A DNA stretch of 64,000 bases, taken from Polynucleobacter sp. 80A-SIGWE (GTDB taxonomy: Bacteria; Pseudomonadota; Gammaproteobacteria; Burkholderiales; Burkholderiaceae). Made by a program: the position numbers and the translations under genes. The stretch's first letter is position 1, and each line of letters opens with the position of its first letter. The stretch covers positions 620,001-684,000 of the forward strand of contig NZ_JACVOR010000001.1 of assembly GCF_018882295.1 (NCBI RefSeq). The letters are read 5' to 3'. The notes beneath the pieces are model-generated. The model was not told the origin of the DNA and made no database searches. It saw nothing but the letters and a program-made list of their open reading frames with translations. This document shows, in pieces, positions 16,655 to 25,121 of this stretch.

Positions 16655-17488
16655 TCAGAAATTAAACGATAGCTTTCCATAAAAAGACCAGTCATAAACA
16701 GGATAGCTCTGCACTATCTGTTTACTAGCGCCCACCGCAAATAAGAAGTGTTTATTGAGTCGATGAGTCACCATGGCATCAATTGGCACAAACCAGCCGC
16801 CGCCTCCACCGGTATTCCACGCAATCCCGTTTTCATCCCAAAAACGAATTTGAGTATCGGTAAAGATGTTAAATCCTAGCGTTGGAAAAATATTCAGATT
16901 GCGAACTAAAGGTGGCTGGTTGGAATTATTGGCAAATGAATTGCCTTTGGTGTTAAACCCGTACATATATCGCAAGAGTGGTGAAAAATCTGAGAGCCGC
17001 GAGCCAGATCCTTCTTTGGGAACATATACGGTCCCTATCTGAGGTCCAGCTGCCCACTGCCCATAATTACCAAATGGAAAGATGATTCGACCGCCCAAAG
17101 TGCCTTCCCAATTTTTTAGAATGCTAGGATGGTTTCCCCAGACGGTAAGCATGGTGTTACCCGCGCTATAGGTTCCAGATGATTGCTCTGGAAGTTGTGG
17201 CCCATAAGCAGATACATAGGAGGTATCTAAGCGCAATGTGCCCCGCCATTGATCAAGCTGTAGAGGTTGGTAGTAGCGCAGTTTCAGGGTGTCGCTTTGA
17301 GTTTGCTCTCCGAAGGTATTGTGGTATCCCCAAAATTCGAGAACTCGTTGACTAGAGTACTGATCAGAAGCTTTCTCAAGGTCTAAAAATCCGCCTGAGA
17401 ATTTGCTTTCATCGGCCAAAGCTGACCCCATTAATCCCAGAAGAGCTAGGGAAATTAGGTGGTGAGTAAAAATCCGCAGCAATGTCAT
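16655..17488 (-). CDS. Predicted outer-membrane beta-barrel protein
   Basis: 277 residues with a signal peptide ending near ALADES (about 25). The rest is rich in Gly, Asn, Trp and Tyr with alternating hydrophobic strands, and it ends in YGKLSFNF, a typical barrel-assembly C-terminal strand with terminal Phe. Repeated WGN, WDEN and YGF patterns suggest eight to twelve strands. I do not recognise the family. It is monocistronic, converging on the MBL hydrolase gene 10 bases away and diverging from the SDR gene. Confidence 0.7.
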   Translation of the reverse strand: MTLLRIFTHHLISLALLGLMGSALADESKFSGGFLDLEKASDQYSSQRVLEFWGYHNTFGEQTQSDTLKLRYYQPLQLDQWRGTLRLDTSYVSAYGPQLPEQSSGTYSAGNTMLTVWGNHPSILKNWEGTLGGRIIFPFGNYGQWAAGPQIGTVYVPKEGSGSRLSDFSPLLRYMYGFNTKGNSFANNSNQPPLVRNLNIFPTLGFNIFTDTQIRFWDENGIAWNTGGGGGWFVPIDAMVTHRLNKHFLFAVGASKQIVQSYPVYDWSFYGKLSFNF

Positions 17489-17541
17489 ATAGGCATTAAT
17501 ATAAATGACTCGGTCAATTAAAAAAGATAAGCAGAAAGAAT

Positions 17542-18312
17542 ATGGAACATACAGTTTTAGTAACCGGCGCTACCGCTGGCTTTGGAGAGGCAACCGCTAA
17601 ACGATTTTTAGCGAATGGCCATAAAGTGATTGCTGTAGGCAGAAGGGTGGAGCGCTTAGAGGCTTTAAAAGCATCTCTTCCGGCAGAGCAGCAGAAGAAA
17701 TTACTTACCTTGGCTGTAGATGTATGTGACAGCGCAAAGGTTGATGTTCTTGCGGCAATATTGCCGGCAGACTTTGCCAAGGTGACGGTGCTGGTCAATA
17801 ACGCTGGGTTGGCTTTAGGTTTAGAGCCAGCGCATCAAGCGTTCCTCTCAGATTGGGATCAAATGATTGATACCAACATCAAGGGTCTAGTGCATATGAC
17901 GCGCGCTTTCTTGCCTGGAATGGTGGAACGCAAATGTGGTCATGTCATCAACTTAGGCTCTGTAGCGGCGAACTATCCCTACCCAGGTGGCAATGTTTAC
18001 GGTGGCACTAAAGCCTTTGTGCAGCAATTTAGTTTGAACCTTAGGGCGGATTTAATTGGTACACCATTGCGCGTTACTTGCGTTGAGCCTGGCATGTGTT
18101 CTGGAACAGAGTTTTCCAATGTGCGCTTTAAGGGTGATGACGATAAAGCAGGCAAGGTCTATACCGGCGTTAAGGCATTAAGCGCAGATGATGTTGCTGA
18201 GGCTATTTACTGGTCTGCCAACCTGCCAAGCCATATGAACATTAATTTAGTTGAGCTGATGCCAGTGCAGCAAGCCTTCAACGGATTTAATGTTCACCGT
18301 GGCGAGTTTTAA
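17542..18312 (+). CDS. SDR-family NADP-dependent oxidoreductase, YdfG type
   Basis: 256 residues. Rossmann motif TGATAGFGEATAKRF (7-21), NNAG in the fourth strand, catalytic Ser in NLGSVAANYPYPGG and the YGGTK Tyr/Lys pair are all present. Closest by eye to E. coli YdfG, which reduces malonic semialdehyde and oxidises 3-hydroxy acids such as L-allo-threonine with NADP. Lone gene; it converges on the DUF2889 gene 6 bases downstream. Confidence 0.88.
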   Translation: MEHTVLVTGATAGFGEATAKRFLANGHKVIAVGRRVERLEALKASLPAEQQKKLLTLAVDVCDSAKVDVLAAILPADFAKVTVLVNNAGLALGLEPAHQAFLSDWDQMIDTNIKGLVHMTRAFLPGMVERKCGHVINLGSVAANYPYPGGNVYGGTKAFVQQFSLNLRADLIGTPLRVTCVEPGMCSGTEFSNVRFKGDDDKAGKVYTGVKALSADDVAEAIYWSANLPSHMNINLVELMPVQQAFNGFNVHRGEF

Positions 18313-18318
18313 AGAAAT

Positions 18319-18858
18319 CTAGACTGTAGGTTTCCACTTGTAAAACTTGGGATAGACGCGCATCACTACTGGTCCATCAAAGTCCCAAGATTTACAGGTT
18401 CCCAAATAGAGGGGTGGCTTGTTGTCATCCGGATCAAATAAGGCTCCAGGAATCGATTGGAAAGCCGCTGTTGCAATATTGCTCAGCAGCTCTCGCAGGT
18501 GCGTGCACCCTTTAATTCCGCCAAGATGTTCATTGATAGTTTTGCGCCAACCTTTGCCAAGGCGTGTACCAATTAGCGCATCCATTGGAGGGATGACTTG
18601 GGGGCATTCTGGGTGAGGATGGCTATCCATTGCCACCTCAATTGCTTGAATAACTAATTCTGTATTGAGGGTAATGCGAACCCACATGTCGTGAAAAGCT
18701 TGGCCAGGCTCCCAGGTTTTCCCACCAGTGGTGAAGGGCTGAAATTTGAAATCCCGTAAATGGGCTTCAATATCCCAAAGGCCATCCTCTCGGGCATAAC
18801 CCTGAAAGGTAATTTCACGGGTGTGCAAGGGATTTCTAGGGGCTGGGGTTGAGAGCAT
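18319..18858 (-). CDS. DUF2889 family protein
   Basis: 179 residues starting MLSTPAPRNPLHTREITFQGY. The DUF2889 pattern is clear: REDGLWDIEAHLRD, PGQAFHDMWVRIT and GCTHLRELLSNIAT. The family is widespread in proteobacteria and has no known function; some members lie beside aromatic or thiol metabolism genes. The Cys/His in GCTHL and the many conserved Asp and His may bind metal, which is speculation. The ATG at 18858 is chosen over a TTG at 18873. Confidence 0.8.
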   Translation of the reverse strand: MLSTPAPRNPLHTREITFQGYAREDGLWDIEAHLRDFKFQPFTTGGKTWEPGQAFHDMWVRITLNTELVIQAIEVAMDSHPHPECPQVIPPMDALIGTRLGKGWRKTINEHLGGIKGCTHLRELLSNIATAAFQSIPGALFDPDDNKPPLYLGTCKSWDFDGPVVMRVYPKFYKWKPTV

Positions 18859-18959
18859 GGCGGCAGTAAGCAAGAAGCTAAGAGAGGGTATATATCAATC
18901 ATAACGGCTTCATTTCGTGGTCGCGTAGTCAGTCTGCTTTGTAGTATTCTCGGCAACAT

Positions 18960-19694
18960 ATGGCCAAACCAATTTCTCTCGAAAAAATATTATTTAGCCA
19001 AGGATTTGGCACACGACGCTTTTGCAGCGATTTAGTCTATGCCGACCTAGTCAAGGTCAATGGTGTTTTGGCAGAAGATCCTGAAGAGCGGATTCCGACA
19101 GAGGGCTTGATGCTGAATGTGGAAGGCAAGGACTGGGAGTTTCATGAAAAAGCCTATATCGCCTTTAACAAGCCTCCAAACTATGAGTGCTCTCACAAAA
19201 CTACGCATCATCCAAGCGTCTATAGCTTATTGCCTAAGCCCTTTGTAGAGCGAGGCTTGCAATGTGTTGGCCGCTTAGATTTTGATACTACTGGCTTAAT
19301 TCTGATTTCAGATGATGGTCAGTTTATTCATAAGATGACCACGCCAAAAAAGAATATTGGTAAGGTGTATGAGATCACCACCCCAGAGCCTATTACCCAA
19401 AAACAGATCGACCACTTGCTCAATGGTGTTGTGCTGGATGACGATCCAAAACCTTGTTTTGCCACAGCGTGCAAACAGCTTGGCGAAAATATATTAGCAA
19501 TGACTATCGTTGAAGGCCGCTACCATCAGGTGAAGCGCATGATGGCTGCAGTAGGCAATCATGTGGCCAAACTACACCGTACTGAAATCGGCCAATACCT
19601 GATGCCTGCGGATTTGGCTGAAGGTGAGTGGCGTTGGCTATACCCAGAAGATTTACAAAAATTGTCTAAAAGCGTGGATGCCCCTAGTGTCTAA
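18960..19694 (+). CDS. rsuA: Pseudouridine synthase, RsuA type
   Basis: 244 residues: an S4 RNA-binding domain (about 5-45, EKILFSQGFGTRRFCSDLVYADLVKVNG) and a catalytic domain with GRLDFDTTGLIL containing the catalytic Asp. YHQVKRMMAAVGNHV matches RsuA, which makes pseudouridine 516 in 16S rRNA. RluB/RluE relatives are an alternative. The next gene begins inside its 3' end, so the two are probably co-translated. Confidence 0.85.
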   Translation: MAKPISLEKILFSQGFGTRRFCSDLVYADLVKVNGVLAEDPEERIPTEGLMLNVEGKDWEFHEKAYIAFNKPPNYECSHKTTHHPSVYSLLPKPFVERGLQCVGRLDFDTTGLILISDDGQFIHKMTTPKKNIGKVYEITTPEPITQKQIDHLLNGVVLDDDPKPCFATACKQLGENILAMTIVEGRYHQVKRMMAAVGNHVAKLHRTEIGQYLMPADLAEGEWRWLYPEDLQKLSKSVDAPSV

Positions 19695-19989
19695 GCCAAA
19701 GCTAGTTCCAAGCGATTTTGATTTTGAAAAAATACTGCCCGAGTGGCATGTGAACCTGAACACTCAAGAGTTAACTCGAGTATTTGAATTTAAAGACTTT
19801 AAAGATGCCTTTGAGTTTATGACGCTCTGTGCAGACTTTGCTGAAGAGCTGGATCATCATCCAGATTGGTCTAATTCTTGGAATAGGGTGTCAGTTCGCT
19901 TGAGCACCCATTCGATGAAAGCCTTGACTGAGCTGGATGTGGCCATGGCAAGCGCCATGGATCAATTTGCTCGTCAAGTCTCGGCTTAA
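19678..19989 (+). CDS. phhB: Pterin-4a-carbinolamine dehydratase
   Basis: About 103 residues of PCD/DCoH fold with the active-site stretch EELDHHPDWSNSWNRVSVRLSTHS. It dehydrates 4a-hydroxytetrahydrobiopterin formed by aromatic amino acid hydroxylases. The ATG at 19678 overlaps rsuA by 17 bases; a GTG at 19687 would give a slightly shorter protein. No phenylalanine hydroxylase gene is in the window. Confidence 0.9.
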   Translation: MPLVSKPKLVPSDFDFEKILPEWHVNLNTQELTRVFEFKDFKDAFEFMTLCADFAEELDHHPDWSNSWNRVSVRLSTHSMKALTELDVAMASAMDQFARQVSA

Positions 19990-19993
19990 CTCT

Positions 19994-20212
19994 TTACTGA
20001 ACTTCCTCGTCATCTTCATCTTCGGAAGTAATGCTCATGAGGATAGTTGCTAGCAGACCATAAACAACTTCTGTTGCGATCATGCCATCTTCATCAAGCT
20101 CGTCAATCAGATCATTAAGGCAATCTTCTGTCGGCTCATTTAAGAGTGTCATGGCGCATTCACACCCATAGTCAAAGTCTTCGTCGTTTTGGGTTTGAGT
20201 GTCGTTTGTCAT
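19994..20212 (-). CDS. Small acidic hypothetical protein
   Basis: 72 residues, very acidic at both ends (NDEDFDYGCEC; EDEDDEEVQ) with a hydrophobic centre (ATEVVYGLLATILMSI). Nothing is recognised. The ATG is preceded by AAGGATCC-type sequence, a usable ribosome site, and codon use looks like that of its neighbours. It sits alone between convergent phhB and a co-directional isochorismatase. Charge and size would suit a protein inhibitor or chaperone-like factor, but this is not evidence. Confidence 0.6.
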   Translation of the reverse strand: MTNDTQTQNDEDFDYGCECAMTLLNEPTEDCLNDLIDELDEDGMIATEVVYGLLATILMSITSEDEDDEEVQ

Positions 20213-20270
20213 ATGGATCCTTTAAGTGATGATGCAGAATAGCAAATAAAGCCTCGCTAGCCCAGCTCTA

Positions 20271-20828
20271 TTATTTCAGTAGCGCAAGAACTTCCTTGAA
20301 GACTGGATTTTGAGCATTCTTGAGCCATTCAAATCCCAGCATCTCTCCGGTGATGAGTCTAGCCCCGGCGTTTTGCAGCCGGTCTAGTGCGATTTGCTTG
20401 TCGAGCGCTCTGCGTGAGCCAACTCCGTCCACCACCACTGATACATCGTAGCCTTCATCGATGAGTTTAAGTGCTGTTTGCATTAAGCAAACGTGGGTTT
20501 CGCATCCCATCAAAATGCATTGCTGGCGATTGCTGGGAATTGCTGCAGTAAGACCATCAGCGCAGGCATTGAAATGCTCTTTGCTAATGGTTGTGCTGCA
20601 AAAAGACTTTATGGAATCGACATTGCTCCCTAGGCTAGTCGGATTCTGCTCCGTGCCGATAATCGGAATCTCGAGCAGTTGGGCAATCTTAGCGGTGCGG
20701 ATGCATTGATTCAGTACTGCCTCACCTTGATCTATTGCGGGCATCAGGCGCCCTTGCAAATCGATCAAGATCAAGATGGATGAGTCTGAATGAATTTGAT
20801 TAGATGTATTCATAGCTATTGAGTTCAT
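20271..20828 (-). CDS. Isochorismatase-family cysteine hydrolase
   Basis: 185 residues with the family's catalytic triad regions: SILILIDLQG (Asp), STTISKEHFNAC (Lys) and ILMGCETHVCLMQTA (Cys nucleophile in GCETH). Similar to YcaC-like hydrolases and nicotinamidase-related enzymes; the physiological substrate is unknown. The first ATG (20828) overlaps the TGA of the upstream GNAT gene (ATGA), so the two are translationally coupled. An internal ATG at residue 6 is possible. Confidence 0.82.
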   Translation of the reverse strand: MNSIAMNTSNQIHSDSSILILIDLQGRLMPAIDQGEAVLNQCIRTAKIAQLLEIPIIGTEQNPTSLGSNVDSIKSFCSTTISKEHFNACADGLTAAIPSNRQQCILMGCETHVCLMQTALKLIDEGYDVSVVVDGVGSRRALDKQIALDRLQNAGARLITGEMLGFEWLKNAQNPVFKEVLALLK

Positions 20829-21355
20829 AGATAAAGACTGACGGTTTTAAAGTCGGGGTCATCATCGAGATTGGTAATTTGAAAACCTAGATCAGAAACC
20901 AGGTGCAACATTTTGAGATTATTGCTTAAGACATAACCTAGCATTTCTTGCAATCCATTTTCTTTTGCATGTGTGATGAGGTCAAGCATCAAATGTGTAC
21001 CAATACCATGTGCAGCATGGATATCACTTACGCTCAGTGAGAATTCACAACTACTTTTCTTGGGTGGCGTCACATAACGTGAAATTCCAACAATCTCATC
21101 CTCGCCTGAATGATTTTTAATGACTGCAACTAAGGCCATCTCTTTTTTATAGTCTAAATGCAGGATGTCATCCAGAAAATCATCCGGTAACTTTGAAATG
21201 GCATGTGCAAAGCGCAGGTAGCGGCTTTCGGGTGAGAGATGATTAAAGAGCCCAATAATTCGCTCTCGATCATCCGGCTGGATAGGGCGAATAAGGTAGT
21301 GCGACTTACTGTCAAGCGCATACGTCTTATTGGAAAATGAAATTGGTGTCTTCAT
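20825..21355 (-). CDS. GNAT-family N-acetyltransferase
   Basis: About 176 residues with a GNAT fold: IRPIQPDDRERIIGLF at the N-terminus, the acetyl-CoA pocket around HAAHGIGTHLMLDLITHA (motif A, with the Q/RxxGxG/A pattern as AHGIGT) and a C-terminal ENGLQEMLGYVLSNNLKMLHLVSDLGF. The N-terminal part resembles the acetyltransferase domain of PatZ/Pka proteins that act on lysines, but the CoA-ligase domain is absent. I start it at ATG 21355, leaving room for a divergent promoter; a GTG at 21412 is the alternative. Substrate unknown. Confidence 0.8.
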   Translation of the reverse strand: MKTPISFSNKTYALDSKSHYLIRPIQPDDRERIIGLFNHLSPESRYLRFAHAISKLPDDFLDDILHLDYKKEMALVAVIKNHSGEDEIVGISRYVTPPKKSSCEFSLSVSDIHAAHGIGTHLMLDLITHAKENGLQEMLGYVLSNNLKMLHLVSDLGFQITNLDDDPDFKTVSLYL

Positions 21356-21429
21356 CAGTTGGATATGGGCGAGGCTCTTTTCTTCAGAATACCTTTTTAT
21401 AGCTACCCCCACAGTGTTTTAGCTCTAAA

Positions 21430-22239
21430 ATGAGCTTTCACCCTATCGCACTTGGCAATTCCCCCATGATTTCTTTGGTTCAGGCTTTCAACGACCATTC
21501 CCTGCTCTTCTTCGTATTGGCGGTTCTGAGCGTCATCATTGTAGGAATCTCTAAAAGTGGGTTCGGTGCCGGCTTGGGGGTTCTTTCCTTACCGCTGATG
21601 GCAAGCCAGTCCAGCATCAATGAGGCTTTAGCAATTCTGCTGCCACTATTGATTGCAATTGATTTAGTGGGATTACGACGATTTCTCAGAAACGCCGATT
21701 GGAGAATACTAAAGTTAGTCTTATTACCGGCTGCGTTCGGAATGCTTTTGGGATACCTCTTCTTTTCTGCCATTACACCCAAAATCCTTTCGCTTTCCAT
21801 CGGTATCTTTACCTTACTCTTTTTGATACAAAGCTTGGTGATCTCGCGCTTGAATCTTAAAGAAGCTAAACCATTTCCTTGGCTTGGAAGATTGATGGGG
21901 GGAGTTTCAGGTTTTACTTCATTTATTGCCCATATAGGCGGTCCACCAATCACAATCTATATGCTGAGAGAGAAGGTTTCACCAATGGTGTACACCTCAA
22001 CATTGGGTATATTTTTTACAGTGATTAATTTTGGCAAATTAGTTCCATACGCCTATCTTGATTTACTGAACTTTAGTCAGTTAGCCACCTCAATACTCTT
22101 GCTGCCTTTAGTGCCGGTAGGGGTCTATCTAGGTTTTTATTTGGCCAAGAGGATTTCGGCTAAGTGGTATTACATCATTGTCCAATTTTTCTTATTGGTA
22201 GCTAGTATTAAATTAATTGCTGATGGCTTGCTGGCCTAA
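21430..22239 (+). CDS. TauE/SafE family permease
   Basis: About 269 residues with eight hydrophobic helices. Signature pieces GISKSGFGAGLGVLSLPLM (helix 2 region) and a repeated second-half element (GFTSFIAHIGGPPITIYML) mark the DUF81/TauE family, permeases for sulfonates, sulfite and other anions. ATG 21466 (MISLVQAF) is an equally plausible start. A small exported protein gene follows 19 bases downstream. It is a different copy from the permease at the left edge and has no sulfur genes around it. Confidence 0.85.
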   Translation: MSFHPIALGNSPMISLVQAFNDHSLLFFVLAVLSVIIVGISKSGFGAGLGVLSLPLMASQSSINEALAILLPLLIAIDLVGLRRFLRNADWRILKLVLLPAAFGMLLGYLFFSAITPKILSLSIGIFTLLFLIQSLVISRLNLKEAKPFPWLGRLMGGVSGFTSFIAHIGGPPITIYMLREKVSPMVYTSTLGIFFTVINFGKLVPYAYLDLLNFSQLATSILLLPLVPVGVYLGFYLAKRISAKWYYIIVQFFLLVASIKLIADGLLA

Positions 22240-22258
22240 GTACAACCAAGAAAGATTT

Positions 22259-22576
22259 ATGAATCACTCAATTCGGCTTAAAACGTGTTTGATCTTCGGG
22301 ACTACTTTTAGCTTTGTATTTCCTGTTGGTGTTAATGCGCAGACATTCTCGCCCTATACTCCCGAGCAAATTCAAGAGTTTAATAATCAGCCGATTGCGC
22401 CGGTGGAGACCCCCTCAGGCCCGGTTTACTTAAACCCACCACCCGTTAGTCAGAAGCCGAAGGTTCCTTTTGATTCACGCTATGTCAAAAATCCAGATGG
22501 TGAAGAGCAGGCCGAAGCACAGGAGACCGAATCCGCTGCGCCTTTTGAGCCAATACCTGCCACCTTTACCTTCTAG
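22259..22576 (+). CDS. Small exported proline-rich hypothetical protein
   Basis: 105 residues: a signal peptide (MNHSIRLKTCLIFG through VNAQ, about 1-27), then a Pro/Glu-rich, probably disordered chain with IAPVETPSGPVYLNPPPV and a Glu/Ala run before FEPIPATFTF. No family is recognised. AGAAAG lies 5-10 bases before the ATG. It sits between the permease and a periplasmic parvulin and may be co-transcribed with either. Confidence 0.65.
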   Translation: MNHSIRLKTCLIFGTTFSFVFPVGVNAQTFSPYTPEQIQEFNNQPIAPVETPSGPVYLNPPPVSQKPKVPFDSRYVKNPDGEEQAEAQETESAAPFEPIPATFTF

Positions 22577-22624
22577 AAAGACCTAACTGTTAATATTGCT
22601 TCTACATTTTAGAAAAGAGTTCCC

Positions 22625-23443
22625 ATGAGATTACATTCCATTCGTTTAATTGCAAGCGCTGTATTGGCACTAGGCTTTGTTACATTGGCTCATTCCCAGA
22701 ATACGCTGCCGATCAACGCGGCCGCCTCTGTTAATGGATACATTATTTCCAACGACCTTGTTGAGCAAGGTATTCAAGCAGCTTTGTCTCAAGGTCAAAA
22801 AGATTCTCCAGAGCTTCGCAAGGCGGTCTTGGCTAAGATGATTGAAATTTCCCTCTTGTCACAACAAGCTGATAAAGATGGCCTCGCAAATTCTGATAGA
22901 GCTAATAGTCAGTTGGCTATGATTCGTCAAAATTATTTAGCCGACTTAGAGCTATCTACTTATATGTCGAAAAATCCCGTCAGTGATGCAGATGTTCAAG
23001 CGGAGTACAACCGCGAGATTGCTTCTTTGGGTTCGCAGGGCATGATCGTGGAATATAAGGTGAGTGATATTGCTGTTGCTACTGAAGCAGATGCACAAGC
23101 TGCCTTGGCCAGAATTAAAAAAGGTGAGTCCTTCGATAAAGTGGCTAAGAGTGTTTCATTGGCCCCAAATAAAGTTCAGGGTGGCGCTGTAGGTTGGGTG
23201 CAAGCGGGTCAGACCTTGCCACAAATTGCCAGCGTTCTGACAACTCTTTCCAAGGGTCAGGTTTCTCCAGCGCCAATTCAGATGCCGCAAGGTTGGTATT
23301 TAATTAAGTTGGAAGATAAAAAATCCAGCAAGCCGCCAACTTTTGAGCAGGCTAAAGCCGCTATTCGTAATGGTTTGATGCAGAAGAAGCAGTTTGAATT
23401 CTTATCCCAATTGCGTCAGGGCGCTACTATCGTCGTACGTTAA
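22625..23443 (+). CDS. Periplasmic parvulin-type peptidyl-prolyl isomerase
   Basis: 272 residues: a signal peptide (1-25, ending AHSQ), a SurA/PrsA-like helical N-domain, and a rotamase domain (about 140-235) with EYKVSDIAVATEADAQAALARI, KGESFDKVAKSVSLAP, GGAVGWV and PQGWYLIKLED. It would assist folding of outer-membrane and periplasmic proteins. Ribosome site AGAGTTCCC is weak. It ends at a hairpin terminator. Confidence 0.88.
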   Translation: MRLHSIRLIASAVLALGFVTLAHSQNTLPINAAASVNGYIISNDLVEQGIQAALSQGQKDSPELRKAVLAKMIEISLLSQQADKDGLANSDRANSQLAMIRQNYLADLELSTYMSKNPVSDADVQAEYNREIASLGSQGMIVEYKVSDIAVATEADAQAALARIKKGESFDKVAKSVSLAPNKVQGGAVGWVQAGQTLPQIASVLTTLSKGQVSPAPIQMPQGWYLIKLEDKKSSKPPTFEQAKAAIRNGLMQKKQFEFLSQLRQGATIVVR

Positions 23444-23460
23444 ATCAGGTCAAATGATTA

Positions 23461-23486
23461 AAAAGGGCGCCTGAGGGCGCTCTTTT
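23461..23486 (+). terminator. Intrinsic terminator
   Basis: AAAAGGGCGC (23461-23470) pairs with GCGCTCTTTT (23477-23486) with one G-U pair and a 6-base loop, ending in T4. Confidence 0.8.
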
Positions 23487-23580
23487 GCATTTCTGGCAGT
23501 CTCTAGTGGTATTTCTCTATCTCCTTGCCAATCATTCGGGAGTAGATTGAAAAAATCACTGATTAACTAAGGGAGTGCAA

Positions 23581-24144
23581 ATGAGCAAGAATCCATTTGA
23601 TTTAGGTGCAATGGCAAATCAGAACAAGGGAATGAAAGCCGCCCAAGCAGTTGGTCAAGCCGCACTGACAAGCGCTCAGGAGATCGCCCAATTAAATCAG
23701 CGCGCCGCACAAGAGCTATCTTCTCGATTGCAGGCCAAAGTTGCAGAGCTCATGAAAACTCAGGATCCAAAGGCGGCCTTTGATTATGTGCATGCCGAGG
23801 TATTGCAAGATGCCGCAAAAGAGGTGGCCGACTATCAAGCCCAACTTTTTCAAGCTTTCGCCAGTGGAAATAAGGAGCTAGCAAAAATTGCGGAAACGAT
23901 GATTAAAGAATCGCAACATGATTTAATTCATTTTGTGAATGAGGCCACTCAAAATGCTCCGGCGGGAACTGAGCCCTATACCTCGGTATTCAAAACCTCA
24001 TTTAACAATGCGCTCCAGAATTTTGAATTGATCCGTGCGGCAATGGCAGACTCATTTGTAAGCTTTGAGAAGAGCGTAGAAAATATGAGTCAGTTTTCGT
24101 CAGTACAAAAAGGTAGCGCTACACCGAAACCAAAAAAGAAATAG
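23581..24144 (+). CDS. phaP: Phasin family protein (PHA granule-associated)
   Basis: 187 residues, mostly amphipathic helix rich in Ala, Gln and Lys, with the phasin_2 pattern (SAQEIAQLNQRAAQELSSRLQAKV, about 30-55) and a Lys/Pro-rich C-terminus (TPKPKKK). Phasins coat polyhydroxyalkanoate granules. The ATG follows GGGAG at good spacing; an upstream in-frame GTG is less likely. No PHA synthase is in the window. Confidence 0.85.
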   Translation: MSKNPFDLGAMANQNKGMKAAQAVGQAALTSAQEIAQLNQRAAQELSSRLQAKVAELMKTQDPKAAFDYVHAEVLQDAAKEVADYQAQLFQAFASGNKELAKIAETMIKESQHDLIHFVNEATQNAPAGTEPYTSVFKTSFNNALQNFELIRAAMADSFVSFEKSVENMSQFSSVQKGSATPKPKKK

Positions 24145-24149
24145 CGCGT

Positions 24150-25118
24150 TTATAGGACTAGCTTAGCAATCATGGCATACAGAGGAATGCCTAAAATAAT
24201 GTTGAACGGGAAGGTGATGCCCAGGGACATGCCCATATAGAGGGCGGGATTCACCTCCGGTAAGGCGTGTCGTAAAACAGCTGGCACGGCAATATAGGAA
24301 GCGCTTGAAGCAAGGACCATCAGCAAAATAGTATTGCCAAGTGGTAAACCTATCAACTTGCAGAGCGCCAATGCGATCAGAGCATGTGACAGTGGGGAGG
24401 CAATTGCATAGAGCAGGGTAATGGGCGGTTTTCCCTTCAAGCCTTTGATATTTCTGGCTGCCATTAAGCCCATATCCAGCAGAAAAAATGCGAGCATTCC
24501 CTTGAAAAGATCGATGGAAAAGGGTGCCATGAGTTTTTGACCCGCATCCCCACTGACTAAGCCAACCACCATGGATCCAAGCAGTAAAAGTTGTGCGCCA
24601 TCGGTAAAGGACTCATGCAGTATTTTTGAGATCCCTGTTTGTGTAACTTCAGTTTGAGTTTGTTTTGCGTGTGCGGCCCTTGCTTTGTTTGCTAGCACTA
24701 TTGCGAGGATGATCGCCGGAGATTCCATGAGGGCCATCGCCGCCGCCATATGGCCGCCATAACTGATATTGAATTGATCTAGGTATTGGGTAGCTGTGAT
24801 GAATGTCACGGCACTGACAGAGCCATAAGTAGCCGCAACAGCTGCCGCATCAAATGCATTGAGTTTGGTTCTGAGGATTTGATAGCCAACGATAGGAATC
24901 AAGACTGCCAAAAATATTGCGAGGCCAAGAGAGAGGGCGATTTCTGTTGTAAAGCCTGATTTATGTAGTGCGAATCCGCCCTTGAGGCCCAATGCCATTA
25001 ATAGGTAGAGCGATAGAAAGCGGGCAATGGGCTGAGGGATTTCCAGGTTCGATTTCACGGCGCCCGCAAATGCGCCAAATATAAAAAATAGGATTGCCGG
25101 ATCTAAAAAATTTGCCAT
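24150..25118 (-). CDS. sbtA: SbtA-type sodium-dependent bicarbonate permease
   Basis: 322 residues in ten hydrophobic helices of the SbtA (DUF897) family: LDPAILFFIFGAFAGAVKSNLEIP at the N-terminus, then YLLMALGLKGG, AATYGSVSAVTFITA (about 95-110) and GHMAAAMALMESPAIILA. Cyanobacterial SbtA imports bicarbonate with Na+. In a heterotroph it may supply bicarbonate for anaplerotic carboxylation. It lies 3 bases downstream of a NhaR-like LysR gene, so regulator and transporter are one unit. No SbtB-like PII gene is adjacent; the PII-like gene near 34 kb belongs to a different family. Confidence 0.88.
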   Translation of the reverse strand: MANFLDPAILFFIFGAFAGAVKSNLEIPQPIARFLSLYLLMALGLKGGFALHKSGFTTEIALSLGLAIFLAVLIPIVGYQILRTKLNAFDAAAVAATYGSVSAVTFITATQYLDQFNISYGGHMAAAMALMESPAIILAIVLANKARAAHAKQTQTEVTQTGISKILHESFTDGAQLLLLGSMVVGLVSGDAGQKLMAPFSIDLFKGMLAFFLLDMGLMAARNIKGLKGKPPITLLYAIASPLSHALIALALCKLIGLPLGNTILLMVLASSASYIAVPAVLRHALPEVNPALYMGMSLGITFPFNIILGIPLYAMIAKLVL

Positions 25119-25121
25119 CGC

